From positions 1-64,000 of the forward strand of contig NZ_QKZL01000010.1 of NCBI RefSeq assembly GCF_003253995.1: 64,000 nucleotides of DNA. The letters are read 5' to 3'. A program made the position numbers and the translations under genes. This stretch comes from Palleronia aestuarii (GTDB lineage: Bacteria > Pseudomonadota > Alphaproteobacteria > Rhodobacterales > Rhodobacteraceae). The notes below the pieces were generated by a model. It was not told the DNA's origin and searched no databases. It worked only from the letters and a program-made list of their open reading frames with translations. Shown in pieces: positions 7,487 through 18,429 of this stretch; position 1 is the stretch's first letter, and each line of letters opens with the position of its first letter.

Positions 7487-9688
7487 ATGCACAACAACGC
7501 GCCAGACCAGATGCCCGTGCTGCTCCATGCCTCGCCGCCGGACGCGGCCCGGCGGGAAAAGCTTGAAGGCGGCATCGCCTTCCGCATGAACACGGAATTC
7601 CTGCCTGCGGGCGATCAGCCCACGGCGATCGCCGAATTGTCCCAGGCGATCCGCGACGGGGAACGCGATCAGGTGCTGCTCGGCGCGACGGGGACCGGCA
7701 AGACCTACACGATGGCCAAGATCATCGAGGAGACGCAACGCCCCGCGATCATCCTCGCCCCTAACAAGACACTGGCCGCACAGCTCTATGGCGAGTTCAA
7801 GGGGTTCTTCCCCGACAACGCGGTCGAGTACTTCGTCAGCTACTACGATTACTACCAGCCGGAGGCCTACGTCCCGCGGTCGGATACCTTCATCGAGAAG
7901 GAAAGCCAGATCAACGAGCAGATCGACCGGATGCGCCACTCCGCCACCCGGGCTCTCTTGGAGCGCGACGACGTCATCATCGTGGCTTCCGTCTCCTGCA
8001 TCTACGGCATCGGCTCGGTGGAAACCTACGGGGCGATGACGCTCGATCTGCATACCGGGCGCGAATACGAGCAGCGCAAGGTGATCGCGGATCTGGTGGC
8101 GCAGCAATACCGGCGCAACGATCAGGCCTTCCAGCGCGGCTCGTTCCGCGTCCGGGGCGATTCGCTCGAGATCTTCCCCGCACACCTCGAGGATCGGGCC
8201 TGGCGGCTGTCGTTCTTCGGGGAAGAGCTGGAATCGATCGTGGAGTTCGATCCTCTCACCGGAGAGAAGACCGCCGAATTCGACAGGATTCGGGTCTACG
8301 CCAATTCCCACTACGTCACGCCGCGCCCGACGATGAAGCAGGCGGTGGTGCAGATCAAGAAGGAGCTCAAACAACGCCTCGACCAGCTCGTGGGCGACGG
8401 CAAGCTCCTGGAGGCGCAGCGGTTGGAGCAGCGCACGAATTTCGACATCGAGATGCTGGAGGCCACCGGCGTCTGCAACGGTATCGAGAACTATTCGCGC
8501 TATCTTACCGGCCGCGCGCCCGGCGAGCCGCCCCCAACGCTTTTCGAGTTCATCCCCGACAACGCCATCGTCTTCGCCGACGAAAGCCACGTCTCCGTGC
8601 CGCAGATCGGCGGCATGTACCGGGGCGACTATCGCCGCAAGTTCACGCTCGCCGAGCATGGTTTCCGCCTGCCCTCCTGCATGGACAACCGTCCGCTCAA
8701 GTTCGAGGAGTGGGACGCGATGCGGCCGCAATCGGTCTTCGTCTCCGCCACCCCCGCCGCGTGGGAGCTGGAACAGACCGGCGGCGTCTTCACCGAACAG
8801 GTGATCCGCCCCACCGGGCTTCTCGACCCGCAGGTGGAGATCCGTCCGGTGGAGATGCAGGTCGACGACCTCCTCGACGAGGTGCGGCGAGTGAGTGCGG
8901 CGGGTTACCGCACGCTTTGCACCGTGCTGACGAAGCGGATGGCCGAGGATCTGACGGAGTACATGCATGAGCAGGGGATCAAGGTTCGCTACATGCATTC
9001 CGACATCGACACGATCGAAAGGATCGAGATCCTGCGCGACCTTCGCCTCGGGGCCTTCGACGTGCTGATCGGCATCAACCTCCTGCGCGAGGGGCTCGAC
9101 ATCCCGGAATGCGGGCTCGTGGCCATCCTCGACGCCGACAAGGAGGGGTTCCTGCGCTCGGAGACCTCACTCGTGCAGACGATCGGTCGCGCGGCACGCA
9201 ACGTGGACGGACGGGTCATCATGTATGCCGACCGCATCACCGGCTCCATGGAGCGCGCGATGGCCGAGACCGACCGGCGTCGCGAAAAGCAGATGGCCTA
9301 TAACGAGGAGCACGGGATCACGCCCGCGACGGTCAAGAAGAACGTCGAGGACATCCTTGCCGGGCTCTATCAGGGTGACGTGGACATGAACCGCGTGACG
9401 GCGAAGATCGAGCCGGAACGGTCGGGCTCGAACCTGCAGGCGGTGCTCGAGGGGTTGCGGACCGACATGCGCAAGGCCGCGGAAAACCTCGAATTCGAGG
9501 AAGCGGCCCGGCTCCGCGACGAGGTAAAGCGGCTCGAGGCCGTCGATCTCGCCGTGGCCGACGATCCGCTCGCCCGCCAGCAAGCCGTAGAGAAGGCGTC
9601 CGAGACCGCGACGAAGGCCTCGGGGCGATCCACCGCGGGGCGTCCGGGCCAGCGGGGCGGCAACGTCCAGCGCCGCAAGAAGCGCTGA
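7487..9688 (+). CDS. uvrB: Excinuclease ABC subunit B
   Basis: UvrB receives damaged DNA from UvrA and forms the preincision complex with UvrC in nucleotide excision repair. The protein has 733 residues. [12 protein letters not shown] is Walker A (about residue 65). [20 protein letters not shown] is the start of the beta-hairpin region that grips DNA. ADESHV is the DEAD-type box, and LNRLREGLD-type helicase motifs occur as [12 protein letters not shown] and QTIGRAARN. The UVR domain that binds UvrC is near residue 670 ([19 protein letters not shown]). A basic, Ala/Gly/Arg-rich tail of about 45 residues extends beyond it. The ATG at 7487 has only a weak AGGT upstream but gives the family's usual N-terminus. 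Confidence 0.97.
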   Translation: MHNNAPDQMPVLLHASPPDAARREKLEGGIAFRMNTEFLPAGDQPTAIAELSQAIRDGERDQVLLGATGTGKTYTMAKIIEETQRPAIILAPNKTLAAQLYGEFKGFFPDNAVEYFVSYYDYYQPEAYVPRSDTFIEKESQINEQIDRMRHSATRALLERDDVIIVASVSCIYGIGSVETYGAMTLDLHTGREYEQRKVIADLVAQQYRRNDQAFQRGSFRVRGDSLEIFPAHLEDRAWRLSFFGEELESIVEFDPLTGEKTAEFDRIRVYANSHYVTPRPTMKQAVVQIKKELKQRLDQLVGDGKLLEAQRLEQRTNFDIEMLEATGVCNGIENYSRYLTGRAPGEPPPTLFEFIPDNAIVFADESHVSVPQIGGMYRGDYRRKFTLAEHGFRLPSCMDNRPLKFEEWDAMRPQSVFVSATPAAWELEQTGGVFTEQVIRPTGLLDPQVEIRPVEMQVDDLLDEVRRVSAAGYRTLCTVLTKRMAEDLTEYMHEQGIKVRYMHSDIDTIERIEILRDLRLGAFDVLIGINLLREGLDIPECGLVAILDADKEGFLRSETSLVQTIGRAARNVDGRVIMYADRITGSMERAMAETDRRREKQMAYNEEHGITPATVKKNVEDILAGLYQGDVDMNRVTAKIEPERSGSNLQAVLEGLRTDMRKAAENLEFEEAARLRDEVKRLEAVDLAVADDPLARQQAVEKASETATKASGRSTAGRPGQRGGNVQRRKKR

Positions 9689-9745
9689 TCCCGGCTTCGC
9701 GAGACCGTTAGCGTTTCGTTAACCGCCACCGCGGAATGTCGCGCC

Positions 9746-10522
9746 ATGCGGTGCGTCCCTCTCTGCGTCTTCCTGTGGATCGCGGCGTCCGGGATGGTCG
9801 CTGCGGGCGCCTGGCCGCGCGGTGAGGGCAAGGCGTTTCTTTCGTTCGAGACGACGCTGACCACGCCGCGATACTCGATCGCGTCGGAGCCCTGCCCGTT
9901 CCTGCCGACGATCGAGGAGCGCGCGACGCGCGCTGTTTGCCGGTACGACGAAAACGGCATCGGCATTCCGGGCCGTTTCACCTACCTGCCCCTCGTTGCC
10001 ACGATCTATTCCACGTTCTTCGCCGAATACGGGCTGACGGAACGGGTGACGCTCGGCCTCGATGCGGGCTACGATTGGGAAAGCGACAGCTGGACGACGC
10101 TTGGCTTCGTTCGGCGCTCGTTCAACACGGATGGCCCGAATGTCTGGGCGGTGGAGCTCGCCGCGGGTCCGGCGCGGTCCTGGAACGGAGAGGCGGCGCG
10201 CGTCCTGCGCCCGGGCCTCCATTGGGGGCGCGGAACGGCTTGGGGCTGGCTCAGCGCGGAGAGCTATGCCGTCTTTCGCTCCGATCTCGACCGGCCGGCC
10301 TGGAAACTCGACCTGACGGCGGGCTGGAACTGGTCGGAAAAGGCAAGCTGGGTCCTGCAGGTGCAGAACGCCGCCTATCCCGGCGCCGATCCGACGGTCC
10401 GGCTCGCCCCGTCCTATGTTCGGGAGGTGCGCGACAATGTCCGGGTGAAGCTCGGCGCGGTGGCCGACGTGACGGGGCGCGAAGATATCGGCGTCTCGCT
10501 CGCCACCTGGATCGAGTTCTAG
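9746..10522 (+). CDS. Probable outer-membrane beta-barrel protein, function unknown
   Basis: The 258-residue product starts with a signal peptide (hydrophobic residues 5-20, likely cleaved after AAGA). The rest alternates polar and hydrophobic residues with many aromatic positions (LGLDAGYDWES, WLSAESYAVF, KLDLTAGWNW) and ends in Phe, the usual last residue of outer-membrane barrels. That points to a small barrel, but I recognise no family name. Two Cys residues in the early segment could form a disulphide. It follows uvrB by 57 bases. Its TAG overlaps the stop of the convergent membrane protein gene (CTAG at 10519-10522). Confidence 0.65.
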   Translation: MRCVPLCVFLWIAASGMVAAGAWPRGEGKAFLSFETTLTTPRYSIASEPCPFLPTIEERATRAVCRYDENGIGIPGRFTYLPLVATIYSTFFAEYGLTERVTLGLDAGYDWESDSWTTLGFVRRSFNTDGPNVWAVELAAGPARSWNGEAARVLRPGLHWGRGTAWGWLSAESYAVFRSDLDRPAWKLDLTAGWNWSEKASWVLQVQNAAYPGADPTVRLAPSYVREVRDNVRVKLGAVADVTGREDIGVSLATWIEF

Positions 10523-10794
10523 TCGCGCCCCGTGATCGCGCGCACGATCGCCAGCACGATGACGGCCCCGATCGCCGAGATGACGAGAAGCAGAAGCAAC
10601 CCGCCCGCCGCGATGATCCCGATGCCCAGTGCCGCGAGGATGAACGGCAGCGCCACCGCACCGGCAATCCCCGCGAGGATGTAGACCGGCATACGGCGAC
10701 CGGCGATCTTGCCCGCGATCGCCCCGGCGACCGCGCCGATCACGACGAGGAGAACGAGCGCCGTTGCGCCGATCACGTCCAGTAACTGCTCCAC
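10519..10794 (-). CDS. Small integral membrane protein, GlsB/YeaQ/YmgE-like
   Basis: This 91-residue protein is almost wholly hydrophobic, with three predicted membrane segments at about 8-30, 36-60 and 62-86. The Gly-rich motif GAIAGKIAGRR after the first helix resembles the GlsB/YeaQ/YmgE (transglycosylase-associated) family, though its second half is more hydrophobic than usual. It probably sits in the inner membrane, with function unknown. Its stop codon shares bases with that of the facing barrel-protein gene. Confidence 0.55.
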   Translation of the reverse strand: MEQLLDVIGATALVLLVVIGAVAGAIAGKIAGRRMPVYILAGIAGAVALPFILAALGIGIIAAGGLLLLLVISAIGAVIVLAIVRAITGRD

Positions 10795-10873
10795 GTCGCT
10801 CTCCTCGGTCCGGCGATCACTCCGGGCGGGAGCTATCCGGTTCGAGGACCTCGCGCAAGCCGCGCCGCCTCTG

Positions 10874-11287
10874 TCAGACGCCGACCTGTGCGGCCTCGAG
10901 GACCCGGACTCCGTTGATCCGCCACGCCCCGTCGCGCTCCGTCATCTCGTATTCGAGCATGTGGAAGCCGCCCTGCATATCGCGGATCATGACCTTCTGG
11001 CGAACCGCACCGCCGTCCTCGACCTGCTCCACGAAGCGCAGCTCGTCGGGCCGGTAGACCATGGGATAGCCCTGGCGGACCATCTGCCCGAACCGTTCCG
11101 CCGTGCCGAACATTCCCTGGATAGAAGGCGAGGCATAGGTGAAGGCCCGGTCGAAATCGTCGGCGCGGAACGCATCGATCTGACTGGCGATGACGCCTTC
11201 GATCCCGCGCGCATCGCTGGTGTTCTGCGCCCCGGCGGGGAGCGCGATGCAGAAGATAAGGCTGAGGGCGGCGAATATCCGAAGCAT
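10874..11287 (-). CDS. Exported DUF4864-like protein
   Basis: The 137-residue product has a clear signal peptide (MLRIFAALSLIFCIALPAGA) followed by a compact domain. That domain has IEGVIASQIDAFRADDFDRAFTYASPSI and ends with ERDGAWRINGVRVLEA. This is the pattern of the DUF4864 family, an NTF2-like fold seen in alphaproteobacteria, with periplasmic location expected. No catalytic residues are known for the family. It lies just downstream of lysK on the same strand with 58 bases between them, so co-transcription is possible. Confidence 0.75.
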   Translation of the reverse strand: MLRIFAALSLIFCIALPAGAQNTSDARGIEGVIASQIDAFRADDFDRAFTYASPSIQGMFGTAERFGQMVRQGYPMVYRPDELRFVEQVEDGGAVRQKVMIRDMQGGFHMLEYEMTERDGAWRINGVRVLEAAQVGV

Positions 11288-11345
11288 GATCGACCCTTTC
11301 GCGAGCTGTCCTGCCTTCAGATACGTGGCACGCGACCCCCGAGTT

Positions 11346-12947
11346 TCAAACCGGTGCGCTGTCTTCCGTCGTCGCGAGCGTGCCGGCGAGCGCCCGTTCG
11401 ATCAGGGCCCGCGTCTCCTCGATCCCGTAGAGGGCGATGAACCCGCCGAACCGGGGGCCCTGCGATGCACCGAGCAGGACCTCGTAGAGCGCCTTGAACC
11501 AGTCGCGCAGCGGTTCGAACCCGTGTGCCTTGCCGACCGCGAAGACCTCCGTCTGCAGCGCATCGGGATCGGCGGGACCCGACCAGGCATCGAGCCGCGC
11601 CGCAAGCTCCTCGAGCGCGGCCCTCTCACGCGCATCGGGCGCGCGGTAGACCTTGTGCGGCTTCACGAAATCCTCGTAGTAGCGCACCGCGAACAGGGCG
11701 GCCGCGTCGAGGCCGGGATGCGTTTCCGGCTCCGCCTCGGGCGCGTAGCGGCGAATGAAGCCCCAAAGCGTCGCCGCATCCTCCGCACCGGACGCGGAGG
11801 CGAGGTTCAGGAGCATGGCGAAGGGGACCACCATGTCGGAAGTGGGCACATCTCGGCCGTGGATGTGGAAGACCGGGTTGGCGAGCCGCTGCGGCGCGTC
11901 TTGATCGCCATGGGCGCGAAGCTGCTGATGGTACTCGTCCACCGCCTTCGGGATCACGTCGAAATAGAGCCGCTTCGCCGTCTTCGGCTTCTGGTACATG
12001 AAGTAGGCGAGGCTTTCGGGCGCGGCGTAGCGCAGCCATTCCTCCATCGAGAGGCCGTTGCCCTTCGACTTGGAGATCTTCTGACCCTGCTCGTCGTTGA
12101 AGAGTTCGTAGGTCAGCGTCTCCGGCCCGGGCGCGCCGAGCGCGCGGCAGATCCGGCGCGCCTGTGTCACGGAATCGATCAGATCCTTGCCCGACATCTC
12201 GTAATCGACGCCGAGCGCGTACCAGCGCATCGCCCAGTCAGGTTTCCATTGCATCTTGACCCGGCCGCCCGTGACGGGGATCTCCACTCGCTCCCCGTCG
12301 GGCTCGGCATAGACGATCGTGCCGCGGCTCGCGTTGCGCTCGAGAACGGGGACCTGCAGGACGTGCCCGGTCTTGGGGCTCACCGGCAGGAAGGGCGAAT
12401 AAGTCGCGCGCCGCTCCTCCCCGAGCGTGGGGAGCATGATCTCCATGATCTCGTCGTAGACCTCGAGGACCCGCAGAAGCGCCGCGTCGAACCGGCCTGA
12501 CGTGTAGTATTCCGTCGAGGAGGCGAACTCGTACTCGAACCCGAAACTATCGAGAAAGGCCCTGAGCCGCGCGTTGTTGTGCGCCCCGAAACTCTCGTGC
12601 GTGCCGAAGGGATCGCGCACGCGGCTGAGCGGCAGGTGCAGGTCCGCCTCCATCTCGGCGCGGTTCGGCACGTTGCCCGGAACTTTTCTGAGCCCGTCCA
12701 TGTCGTCGGAGAAGCAGAGAAGCTTCGTCGGAATATCCGAGATCGTCTCGAAGGCGCGGCGCACCATCGTGGTGCGCGCGACCTCTCCGAACGTGCCGAT
12801 ATGCGGCAGGCCCGAGGGACCATAGCCCGTTTCGAAAAGCGCGTATCCCTTCTTCGGCGGGGCCTTCTCGAACCGCTTGACGAGACGACGCGCCTCCTCG
12901 AACGGCCAGGCCTTCGACGCAAGGGCTGTTTCGCGCAGATCGGTCAT
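11346..12947 (-). CDS. lysK: Lysyl-tRNA synthetase, class I
   Basis: The enzyme charges tRNA-Lys with lysine using ATP. Class I LysRS replaces the class II enzyme in archaea and many alphaproteobacteria. The HIGH-type motif appears as [12 protein letters not shown] (about 46-57) and the KMSKS-type motif as [11 protein letters not shown] (about 290). The length of 533 residues is typical. The ATG at 12947 is chosen because AGGAGA lies 7 bases upstream. A GTG two codons earlier is too close to that site. The gene is divergent from the TerB-like gene, and the 107 bases between them hold both promoters. Confidence 0.95.
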   Translation of the reverse strand: MTDLRETALASKAWPFEEARRLVKRFEKAPPKKGYALFETGYGPSGLPHIGTFGEVARTTMVRRAFETISDIPTKLLCFSDDMDGLRKVPGNVPNRAEMEADLHLPLSRVRDPFGTHESFGAHNNARLRAFLDSFGFEYEFASSTEYYTSGRFDAALLRVLEVYDEIMEIMLPTLGEERRATYSPFLPVSPKTGHVLQVPVLERNASRGTIVYAEPDGERVEIPVTGGRVKMQWKPDWAMRWYALGVDYEMSGKDLIDSVTQARRICRALGAPGPETLTYELFNDEQGQKISKSKGNGLSMEEWLRYAAPESLAYFMYQKPKTAKRLYFDVIPKAVDEYHQQLRAHGDQDAPQRLANPVFHIHGRDVPTSDMVVPFAMLLNLASASGAEDAATLWGFIRRYAPEAEPETHPGLDAAALFAVRYYEDFVKPHKVYRAPDARERAALEELAARLDAWSGPADPDALQTEVFAVGKAHGFEPLRDWFKALYEVLLGASQGPRFGGFIALYGIEETRALIERALAGTLATTEDSAPV

Positions 12948-13054
12948 CGTCACGTCTCCTCGGGGCCCGGCCGGATCGCACGGGGCCGGGCCTGCCTATT
13001 GCCGGGACAGGGCTACGTCAATAATCTGGCCGGGACATAGAACAAGGCCAGAAC

Positions 13055-13486
13055 ATGACCGAAATCAGCCATTCGCTGACGCCGCCGGATTGCCTCGTGG
13101 CGATGATGATCGCCGTCTCCGCCTCGGACGAGAACCTCCGAACGACCGAACTCGTGACGATCGAGCGGATCGTGAACCACCTGCCCGTCTTCCAGAACTA
13201 CGACCAGGACCGCATCCGGACCACCGCCGAAATCGTCTTCGATCTCTTCTCGGAAGAGGACGGGCTCGACGCGCTCTTTGGTCTCGTACGGGACAATCTG
13301 CCTCCTCACCTCTACGAGACGGCCTATGCGATGGCCTGCGACGTGGCGGCTGCGGACGGGACGATCCGGGAAAGCGAACTCAGGCTTCTCGAGGAAATGC
13401 GCTACGAACTCGACATTTCCCGGCTTCACGCGGCGGCGATCGAGCGTGGGGCGCGCGCACGCCACCTCACCATTACCGAAACCTGA
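13055..13486 (+). CDS. TerB-like (tellurite resistance B fold) protein
   Basis: This 143-residue all-helical protein matches the TerB/DUF533-like fold. The C-terminal half has YETAYAMACDVAAADGTIRESELRLLEEM, a TerB signature with acidic residues that may bind a metal. The N-terminal half repeats the pattern (VAMMIAVSASDENLRTTELVTIERI). It is a stand-alone TerB domain without the other ter genes, so tellurite resistance should not be assumed. A small membrane protein gene follows 49 bases later on the same strand. Confidence 0.8.
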   Translation: MTEISHSLTPPDCLVAMMIAVSASDENLRTTELVTIERIVNHLPVFQNYDQDRIRTTAEIVFDLFSEEDGLDALFGLVRDNLPPHLYETAYAMACDVAAADGTIRESELRLLEEMRYELDISRLHAAAIERGARARHLTITET

Positions 13487-13535
13487 TCCACCGACGAAGC
13501 GTTGGCCTCCGAACTGGATATTGGAGAACCTTCGG

Positions 13536-13718
13536 ATGGAATTCATTTTCGGCATCATCGTCCTGATCGCGGACGTCTATGCCCTCTACAACATCATCAC
13601 CAGCGGCGCCTCGACGCTTTCCAAGATCATCTGGTGCCTCGTCGTGCTGATCCTGCCGGTACTCGGCTTCATCGCATGGCTGATCGCCGGACCGCGGAGC
13701 GGCGGCGCGCGCGTCTGA
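13536..13718 (+). CDS. Small membrane protein with PLDc_N-like domain
   Basis: This 60-residue protein has two membrane helices (about 3-20 and 31-52) and the motif LSKIIWCLVVLILPVLG followed by GPR. That is the signature of the short PLDc_N (phospholipase D N-terminal-like) membrane domain found as free-standing proteins. No phospholipase domain is attached. The ATG at 13536 has GGAGAA about 8 bases upstream. Its TGA directly abuts the stop of dacB on the other strand (TGATCA at 13716-13721). Confidence 0.75.
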   Translation: MEFIFGIIVLIADVYALYNIITSGASTLSKIIWCLVVLILPVLGFIAWLIAGPRSGGARV

Positions 13719-15179
13719 TCAACCCGTGTAGACGGTACCCCACCGCGCGAGGAGGCCTCTCTGGAGGGTTCTCGCGCGGTTGAGCCAGACCTGCCCACCG
13801 GGCGGCTGCTCGCGCTCTTCCATGGCGAGCGAATCGCGCCGCTCGATATCCGCGCATAAGATCGCGAAGGCGAGGGGCGGACGCCCCTGCCCTCCGATGA
13901 ACCCCGTCAGGGCGGATACGAAATTCAGCGTTCCGGTCTTCGCGGCCACGTCAAGGCCGGGACGGTCGGCGACGGGATACGGTTTCAGAAGGCCCGAGAG
14001 CAGGCCGTCAGAACCCGCGACGACCATCGCGCGGACCATGTCCTGTGCGCTGATCCGGCTGTCGTCACCCAAGCCCGAATGATCGATCAGTTGCGGATCG
14101 GCGAGTTGCAGGTCGCTGCGAAGCCAGTTGGACATCCGCGCGCCGGACGCGGAGAAGCCCGCGACCGGACCCGAAACGGACGACGCGGATAGACCAACGG
14201 CTTCCGCCGTAAGATTGGTCGAGAACTTCAGCATGTCGCGCAGGATCGTGGTCAGCGGTGCGCTGTGGTGACGGACGAGCACCTCGCCCTCCACCGACTG
14301 CACAGGTGTCGTTCCGCCCGCGATCTCGATCCCTTCGGATCGGGCCAGCACCTCGAAGACTTCGCCGGTATAGGTATCGGGATGCCGCACCGGCAGCCAA
14401 CGCGCCCCCTCCGATCCGAGCGCCCATCGCGCGACGCTCCAGCTCTCGCGCTCTTCCTCGTAGGCGTAGGAGAAGACGGGGGTGCGCCGATCGACCACCT
14501 CCATCTGCGCCATCGTCACGCCGGGCCGACGGGACGCGGAACGCCCCTGCATCGCGACGCGATAGGTCTCGCCCTGACGTTCCCATTCGAAATAGACGCG
14601 ATTGTAGTTCAGGTTGAGCCCGCCCACCGACGGGTTGTAGCCGACATGGTCGGGCTGCTCGGGGTCGATCTCCTCGGCCTGTGGCAGCGCCCCGCCCCAG
14701 ATCCTGAGCCCGCCCGTCACCTCCCGCACACCACGGTCCTTCAGATCCGAGGCCATCTGAGCGAGATCGTCCGTGTCGAGCGTCGGATCGCCCCCGCCCG
14801 CGAGGATCAGATCACCGTCGATGCGACCGTCCTCGATCGGAGCTGTGGCCAGAAGGCGGGTCTCGAACCGGTGCTCCGGCCCCAGCCGATCGAGCGCATA
14901 GAGCGAGGTCAGGGCCTTGGCGGTACTCGCGGGCGGCAGCCGAACCTCCGGATTGTAGGATTCGAGGATCTGGCCCGTCTCTGCATCGGCGACCGCGAAA
15001 CCGACCCGCCCGCTCAATTGCGACCGGGCCACCATGGCCGCACCGCCGGGGACCGTGCGGATCGCGAAATCTCCCGCCCGGGGGCGTGGCCGGAGAGAGC
15101 CCAGGGGCGCCTCCGCCCAGGCGGCGGTCGATCCCGCCGAGGCGAGCCCTGCCAGCACTGTCCGTCTCGTCAGACGCAT
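13719..15179 (-). CDS. dacB: D-alanyl-D-alanine carboxypeptidase/endopeptidase, PBP4 family (peptidase S13)
   Basis: This is a periplasmic penicillin-binding protein that trims or opens peptidoglycan cross-links. The serine motif SxxK is PPASTAKAL (about 90), SxN is KFSTNLT and KTG is AKTGTL (about 420), so the active site is complete. The start at 15179 gives MRLTRRTVLAGLASAG, a twin-arginine-like signal, and GGGAG lies 9 bases upstream. Starting at 15257 would put 26 unlikely residues before the signal. The length of 486 residues fits PBP4. It lies downstream of nadD on the same strand with a 107-base gap. Confidence 0.93.
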   Translation of the reverse strand: MRLTRRTVLAGLASAGSTAAWAEAPLGSLRPRPRAGDFAIRTVPGGAAMVARSQLSGRVGFAVADAETGQILESYNPEVRLPPASTAKALTSLYALDRLGPEHRFETRLLATAPIEDGRIDGDLILAGGGDPTLDTDDLAQMASDLKDRGVREVTGGLRIWGGALPQAEEIDPEQPDHVGYNPSVGGLNLNYNRVYFEWERQGETYRVAMQGRSASRRPGVTMAQMEVVDRRTPVFSYAYEEERESWSVARWALGSEGARWLPVRHPDTYTGEVFEVLARSEGIEIAGGTTPVQSVEGEVLVRHHSAPLTTILRDMLKFSTNLTAEAVGLSASSVSGPVAGFSASGARMSNWLRSDLQLADPQLIDHSGLGDDSRISAQDMVRAMVVAGSDGLLSGLLKPYPVADRPGLDVAAKTGTLNFVSALTGFIGGQGRPPLAFAILCADIERRDSLAMEEREQPPGGQVWLNRARTLQRGLLARWGTVYTG

Positions 15180-15286
15180 GGCCGCAATCTCCCAAAGACC
15201 CCGACGGGATAGGACGTCGCCGCTCTCCGCATCAACCCGCGGAGGAACCCGGTTCAATCAAATCCCCGTTGATAGATGCGCCGCCG

Positions 15287-15907
15287 TCACGCCGGAACGG
15301 AGACGGTCCACTCGCCCGCGGCGCGCAACGCGCTCGAATTGTCCGCCCGCATCGGGATGTTCACGAAGGCCCATGCGGGCGGCGGCATCCGGCCGAGACC
15401 GCGCACCGCCCCCCCGCGCAGCCGGGCCCGCGCGAAGAGCCGGGCCGCGGGAGACATCCGTGCCGAGATCCGCTGCCCGGGCCGCGCCAGGACGCCCACG
15501 GGCACGCGATTCACGATCTCCTGCCAATCGTCCCACAGGTGCAGCGACGCGAGATTGTCCGCGCCCATGAGCCAGACGAAGCGCACGCCGGGATAGCGGC
15601 GCTGCAGGGCGCGGATCGTGTCCGCCGTGTACCGGGTGCCGAGCGCGGTCTCGAGCGCGGTCACCTCCGCCCGCGGATGGTCCATGACCTCGCGGGCACG
15701 CGCGAGACGGCGGTCGAGCGGGGCCGGACCCTGTTTTTTCAAAGGATTGCCGGGGCTCACCAGCCACCAGACGCGATCGAGCCCGAAGAGCCGCAGCGCC
15801 TCGCGGGTCACGTGCGCATGACCGGCATGGGCGGGATCGAAGGATCCCCCCAGAAGGCCGATCACCTCCCCGCTCCGCGCCACAGGCCATCCCGGACCGT
15901 GCATCAT
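15287..15907 (-). CDS. nadD: Nicotinate-nucleotide adenylyltransferase
   Basis: NadD converts nicotinate mononucleotide and ATP to deamido-NAD in NAD synthesis. The nucleotidyltransferase motif [14 protein letters not shown] is near residue 20, and [11 protein letters not shown] and [10 protein letters not shown] are family blocks. The C-terminal SSxxR motif is present as NSSALRA. The start at 15907 (or the adjacent ATG at 15904) gives about 206 residues, the usual size. The frame upstream is open but Arg-rich and unlike the family. It is divergent from ctaD. Confidence 0.92.
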   Translation of the reverse strand: MMHGPGWPVARSGEVIGLLGGSFDPAHAGHAHVTREALRLFGLDRVWWLVSPGNPLKKQGPAPLDRRLARAREVMDHPRAEVTALETALGTRYTADTIRALQRRYPGVRFVWLMGADNLASLHLWDDWQEIVNRVPVGVLARPGQRISARMSPAARLFARARLRGGAVRGLGRMPPPAWAFVNIPMRADNSSALRAAGEWTVSVPA

Positions 15908-16135
15908 GTTCCGCCCGCTTCCATGGCCCGAACGTAGACTATGGGCGGGATCGACGCGCAACACGGCAATCGCAGGGACGGCGGGCAACTGCGAAGCGCG
16001 GACACGACGCGACACTTTTTCCCGCTTTCCACGTGGCGTTGTCATTGTGCGAGATACCGCGTCGCATTAGAACGCTCGCGAGAGCGCCGGCGCAACGCGC
16101 CCGCGGACCTACTGCGGCAATCGAGGAGGCACCAT

Positions 16136-17809
16136 ATGGCCGACGCAGCCACCCACGGCCACGAGGGCCATGACGACCGGGGCTTCTTCACCCGCTGGTT
16201 CATGTCGACGAACCACAAGGACATCGGCATCCTCTATCTCTTCACGGCCGGCCTGACCGGCTTCATCTCTGTGGCCTTCACAGTCTACATGCGGATGGAG
16301 CTGATGGAGCCGGGCGTCCAGTTCATGTGCATGGAAGGCGCGCGGCTCATCCCGACCGCGACCGAGAATTGCACGCCGAACGGCCATCTCTGGAACGTGA
16401 TGATCACGGCGCACGGCATCCTGATGATGTTCTTCGTCGTCATCCCGGCGCTCTTCGGGGGATTCGGCAACTACCTGATGCCGCTGCAGATCGGTGCGCC
16501 GGACATGGCGTTCCCGCGGATGAACAACCTGAGCTACTGGCTCTTCGTGGCGGGCTCCACCCTCGCCATCTGCTCGGTATTCGCGCCCGGCGGAAACGGG
16601 CAGATGGGTTCGGGCATCGGCTGGGTGCTCTATCCGCCGCTTTCGACGACGGAAGGCGGGTATTCGACGGACCTCGCCATCTTCGCCGTCCACGTTTCCG
16701 GCGCATCCTCGATCCTCGGCGCGATCAACATGATCACGACCTTTCTCAACATGCGCGCGCCGGGCATGACGCTCTTCAAGGTGCCGCTCTTCTCGTGGTC
16801 GATCTTCGTCACCGCGTGGCTGATCCTGCTGTCGCTGCCGGTCCTCGCGGGCGCGATCACGATGCTGCTTACCGACCGCAACTTCGGCACGACCTTCTTC
16901 GACCCCGCGGGCGGCGGTGATCCGGTTCTCTACCAGCACATCCTGTGGTTCTTCGGTCATCCGGAAGTGTACATCGTGATCCTGCCGGGCTTCGGCATCA
17001 TCTCTCACGTGATCGCGACCTTCTCGCGCAAGCCGATCTTCGGCTACCTGCCGATGGTCTGGGCGCTGATCGCGATCGGGGTGCTGGGCTTCGTCGTCTG
17101 GGCGCATCACATGTACACGGTGGGCATGTCGCTCACCCAGCAGAGCTACTTCATGCTCGCCACGATGGTCATCGCGGTGCCCACGGGGATCAAGATCTTC
17201 TCGTGGATCGCGACGATGTGGGGCGGGTCGGTGCAGCTCAAGGTCCCGATGCTCTGGGCCTTCGGCTTCCTCGTCCTCTTCACCGCGGGCGGCGTGACGG
17301 GCATCGTTCTGTCGCAGGCGGCTATCGACCGGGTCTATCACGACACCTACTACGTCGTGGCACACTTCCACTACGTGATGAGCCTCGGCGCCGTCTTCGC
17401 GATCTTCGCGGGCATCTACTTCTACTTCCCGAAATTCACGGGCAAGATGATCCCCGAATGGATCGGTCAGACGCATTTCTGGGCGATGTTCATCGGCTCC
17501 AACCTGACGTTCTTCCCGCAGCACTTCCTCGGGCGCCAAGGGATGCCGCGGAGATACATCGACTATCCGGAAGCGTTCTCGCTCTGGCATGCCGTGTCGT
17601 CCTGGGGGGCCTTCCTGAGCTTCGCGTCGTTCGTGTTCTTCATCGTCGCGATCTTCTGGGTGCTCATCAAGGTGCCGCGCACGGTCGGCGCCAACCCCTG
17701 GAACGAGCATGCCGACACGCTCGAGTGGACCCTGCCCTCTCCCCCGCCGGAGCACACGTTCGAGACGCTGCCCAAGCGGTCGGATTGGGATACGATCCCC
17801 ACGCACTGA
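16136..17809 (+). CDS. ctaD: Cytochrome c oxidase subunit I (aa3 type)
   Basis: This is the catalytic membrane subunit that reduces O2 at the heme a3-CuB centre and pumps protons. It has 557 residues and twelve expected membrane helices. [18 protein letters not shown] holds the CuB His and the cross-linked Tyr, and [11 protein letters not shown] holds the next two CuB His. The heme His pair is in [14 protein letters not shown], and [23 protein letters not shown] is a D-channel region. GAGGAGG just before the ATG fixes the start at 16136. No other oxidase subunit lies nearby. A separate ctaD is normal in this bacterial group, where ctaC and ctaE are elsewhere. Confidence 0.98.
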   Translation: MADAATHGHEGHDDRGFFTRWFMSTNHKDIGILYLFTAGLTGFISVAFTVYMRMELMEPGVQFMCMEGARLIPTATENCTPNGHLWNVMITAHGILMMFFVVIPALFGGFGNYLMPLQIGAPDMAFPRMNNLSYWLFVAGSTLAICSVFAPGGNGQMGSGIGWVLYPPLSTTEGGYSTDLAIFAVHVSGASSILGAINMITTFLNMRAPGMTLFKVPLFSWSIFVTAWLILLSLPVLAGAITMLLTDRNFGTTFFDPAGGGDPVLYQHILWFFGHPEVYIVILPGFGIISHVIATFSRKPIFGYLPMVWALIAIGVLGFVVWAHHMYTVGMSLTQQSYFMLATMVIAVPTGIKIFSWIATMWGGSVQLKVPMLWAFGFLVLFTAGGVTGIVLSQAAIDRVYHDTYYVVAHFHYVMSLGAVFAIFAGIYFYFPKFTGKMIPEWIGQTHFWAMFIGSNLTFFPQHFLGRQGMPRRYIDYPEAFSLWHAVSSWGAFLSFASFVFFIVAIFWVLIKVPRTVGANPWNEHADTLEWTLPSPPPEHTFETLPKRSDWDTIPTH

Positions 17810-17813
17810 CACG

Positions 17814-18353
17814 ATGCCGGTCGCCTGGAACAATGCGGCCGAGAGGGCCCCGGCGGGAACCGGGGCCTTCTGCCACGCGGCGGGAGGCCCGCCCTACGCC
17901 AGCGCCCGCCTCTGGCCGCACCGCTCGCTTCCCGCCAGGGGCTTCGCCGCTTTCATCGCGGCCTTCGCCTGCATGATCCTGATCCCGGTCGTTCCGCTTC
18001 TCGGGACACCGGTCTTCTGGGGGCTGCTGCCGTTCGGGGCGGGCGCCGTGCTGGCTCTCTTCTATTCCCTGCAGCGATCCTACAGCGACGGCGACCTCGT
18101 GGAGGAGTTGACGCTCTGGTCCGATCGCGTGGAGCTCGTCCGCCACGACCCCAGGCAACCGGACCGTTCATGGAACGCCAATCCGCATTGGATTCGCGTG
18201 TCGATCCGCAACGGCACGCGCCCGGTCGAGAATTACCTAACCTTGAGCGGGAACGGGCGGGAAGTCGAACTCGGCGCGTTCCTCAGCCCCGAAGAACGCC
18301 TTGTGCTCGAAGACGAACTTCGTCTGCGCCTCGCAAGGCTCGCGCAGTTGTAG
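17814..18353 (+). CDS. DUF2244 membrane protein
   Basis: This 179-residue protein begins 4 bases after the ctaD stop, so it is co-transcribed. It has two membrane segments (about 43-62 and 64-84) followed by a soluble C-terminal domain. That domain contains SDGDLVEELTLWSDRVELVR, NPHWIRVSI and LGAFLSPEERLVLEDELRLRLARL, the typical DUF2244 layout. The family often sits beside terminal oxidase genes. A role in oxidase assembly or maintenance is an inference from that placement. Confidence 0.85.
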   Translation: MPVAWNNAAERAPAGTGAFCHAAGGPPYASARLWPHRSLPARGFAAFIAAFACMILIPVVPLLGTPVFWGLLPFGAGAVLALFYSLQRSYSDGDLVEELTLWSDRVELVRHDPRQPDRSWNANPHWIRVSIRNGTRPVENYLTLSGNGREVELGAFLSPEERLVLEDELRLRLARLAQL

Positions 18354-18429
18354 ATCCGGGCACGGGCGGTCGCGCAACCAGCCACCGCGACCTGACGAAA
18401 CTGCCGGGAAGCTTCGCGGCGACGAAGCC

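Noticed and set aside
7310-8998. 562-codon open frame opposite uvrB
   Set aside because: It is the antisense shadow of uvrB. Its product is His/Arg/Asp-rich with no motif, and long antisense frames are expected at this GC content.
16109-17833. 574-codon open frame opposite ctaD
   Set aside because: It is a shadow of ctaD codons, with a low-complexity Arg/Glu/Asp/His product and no start signal.
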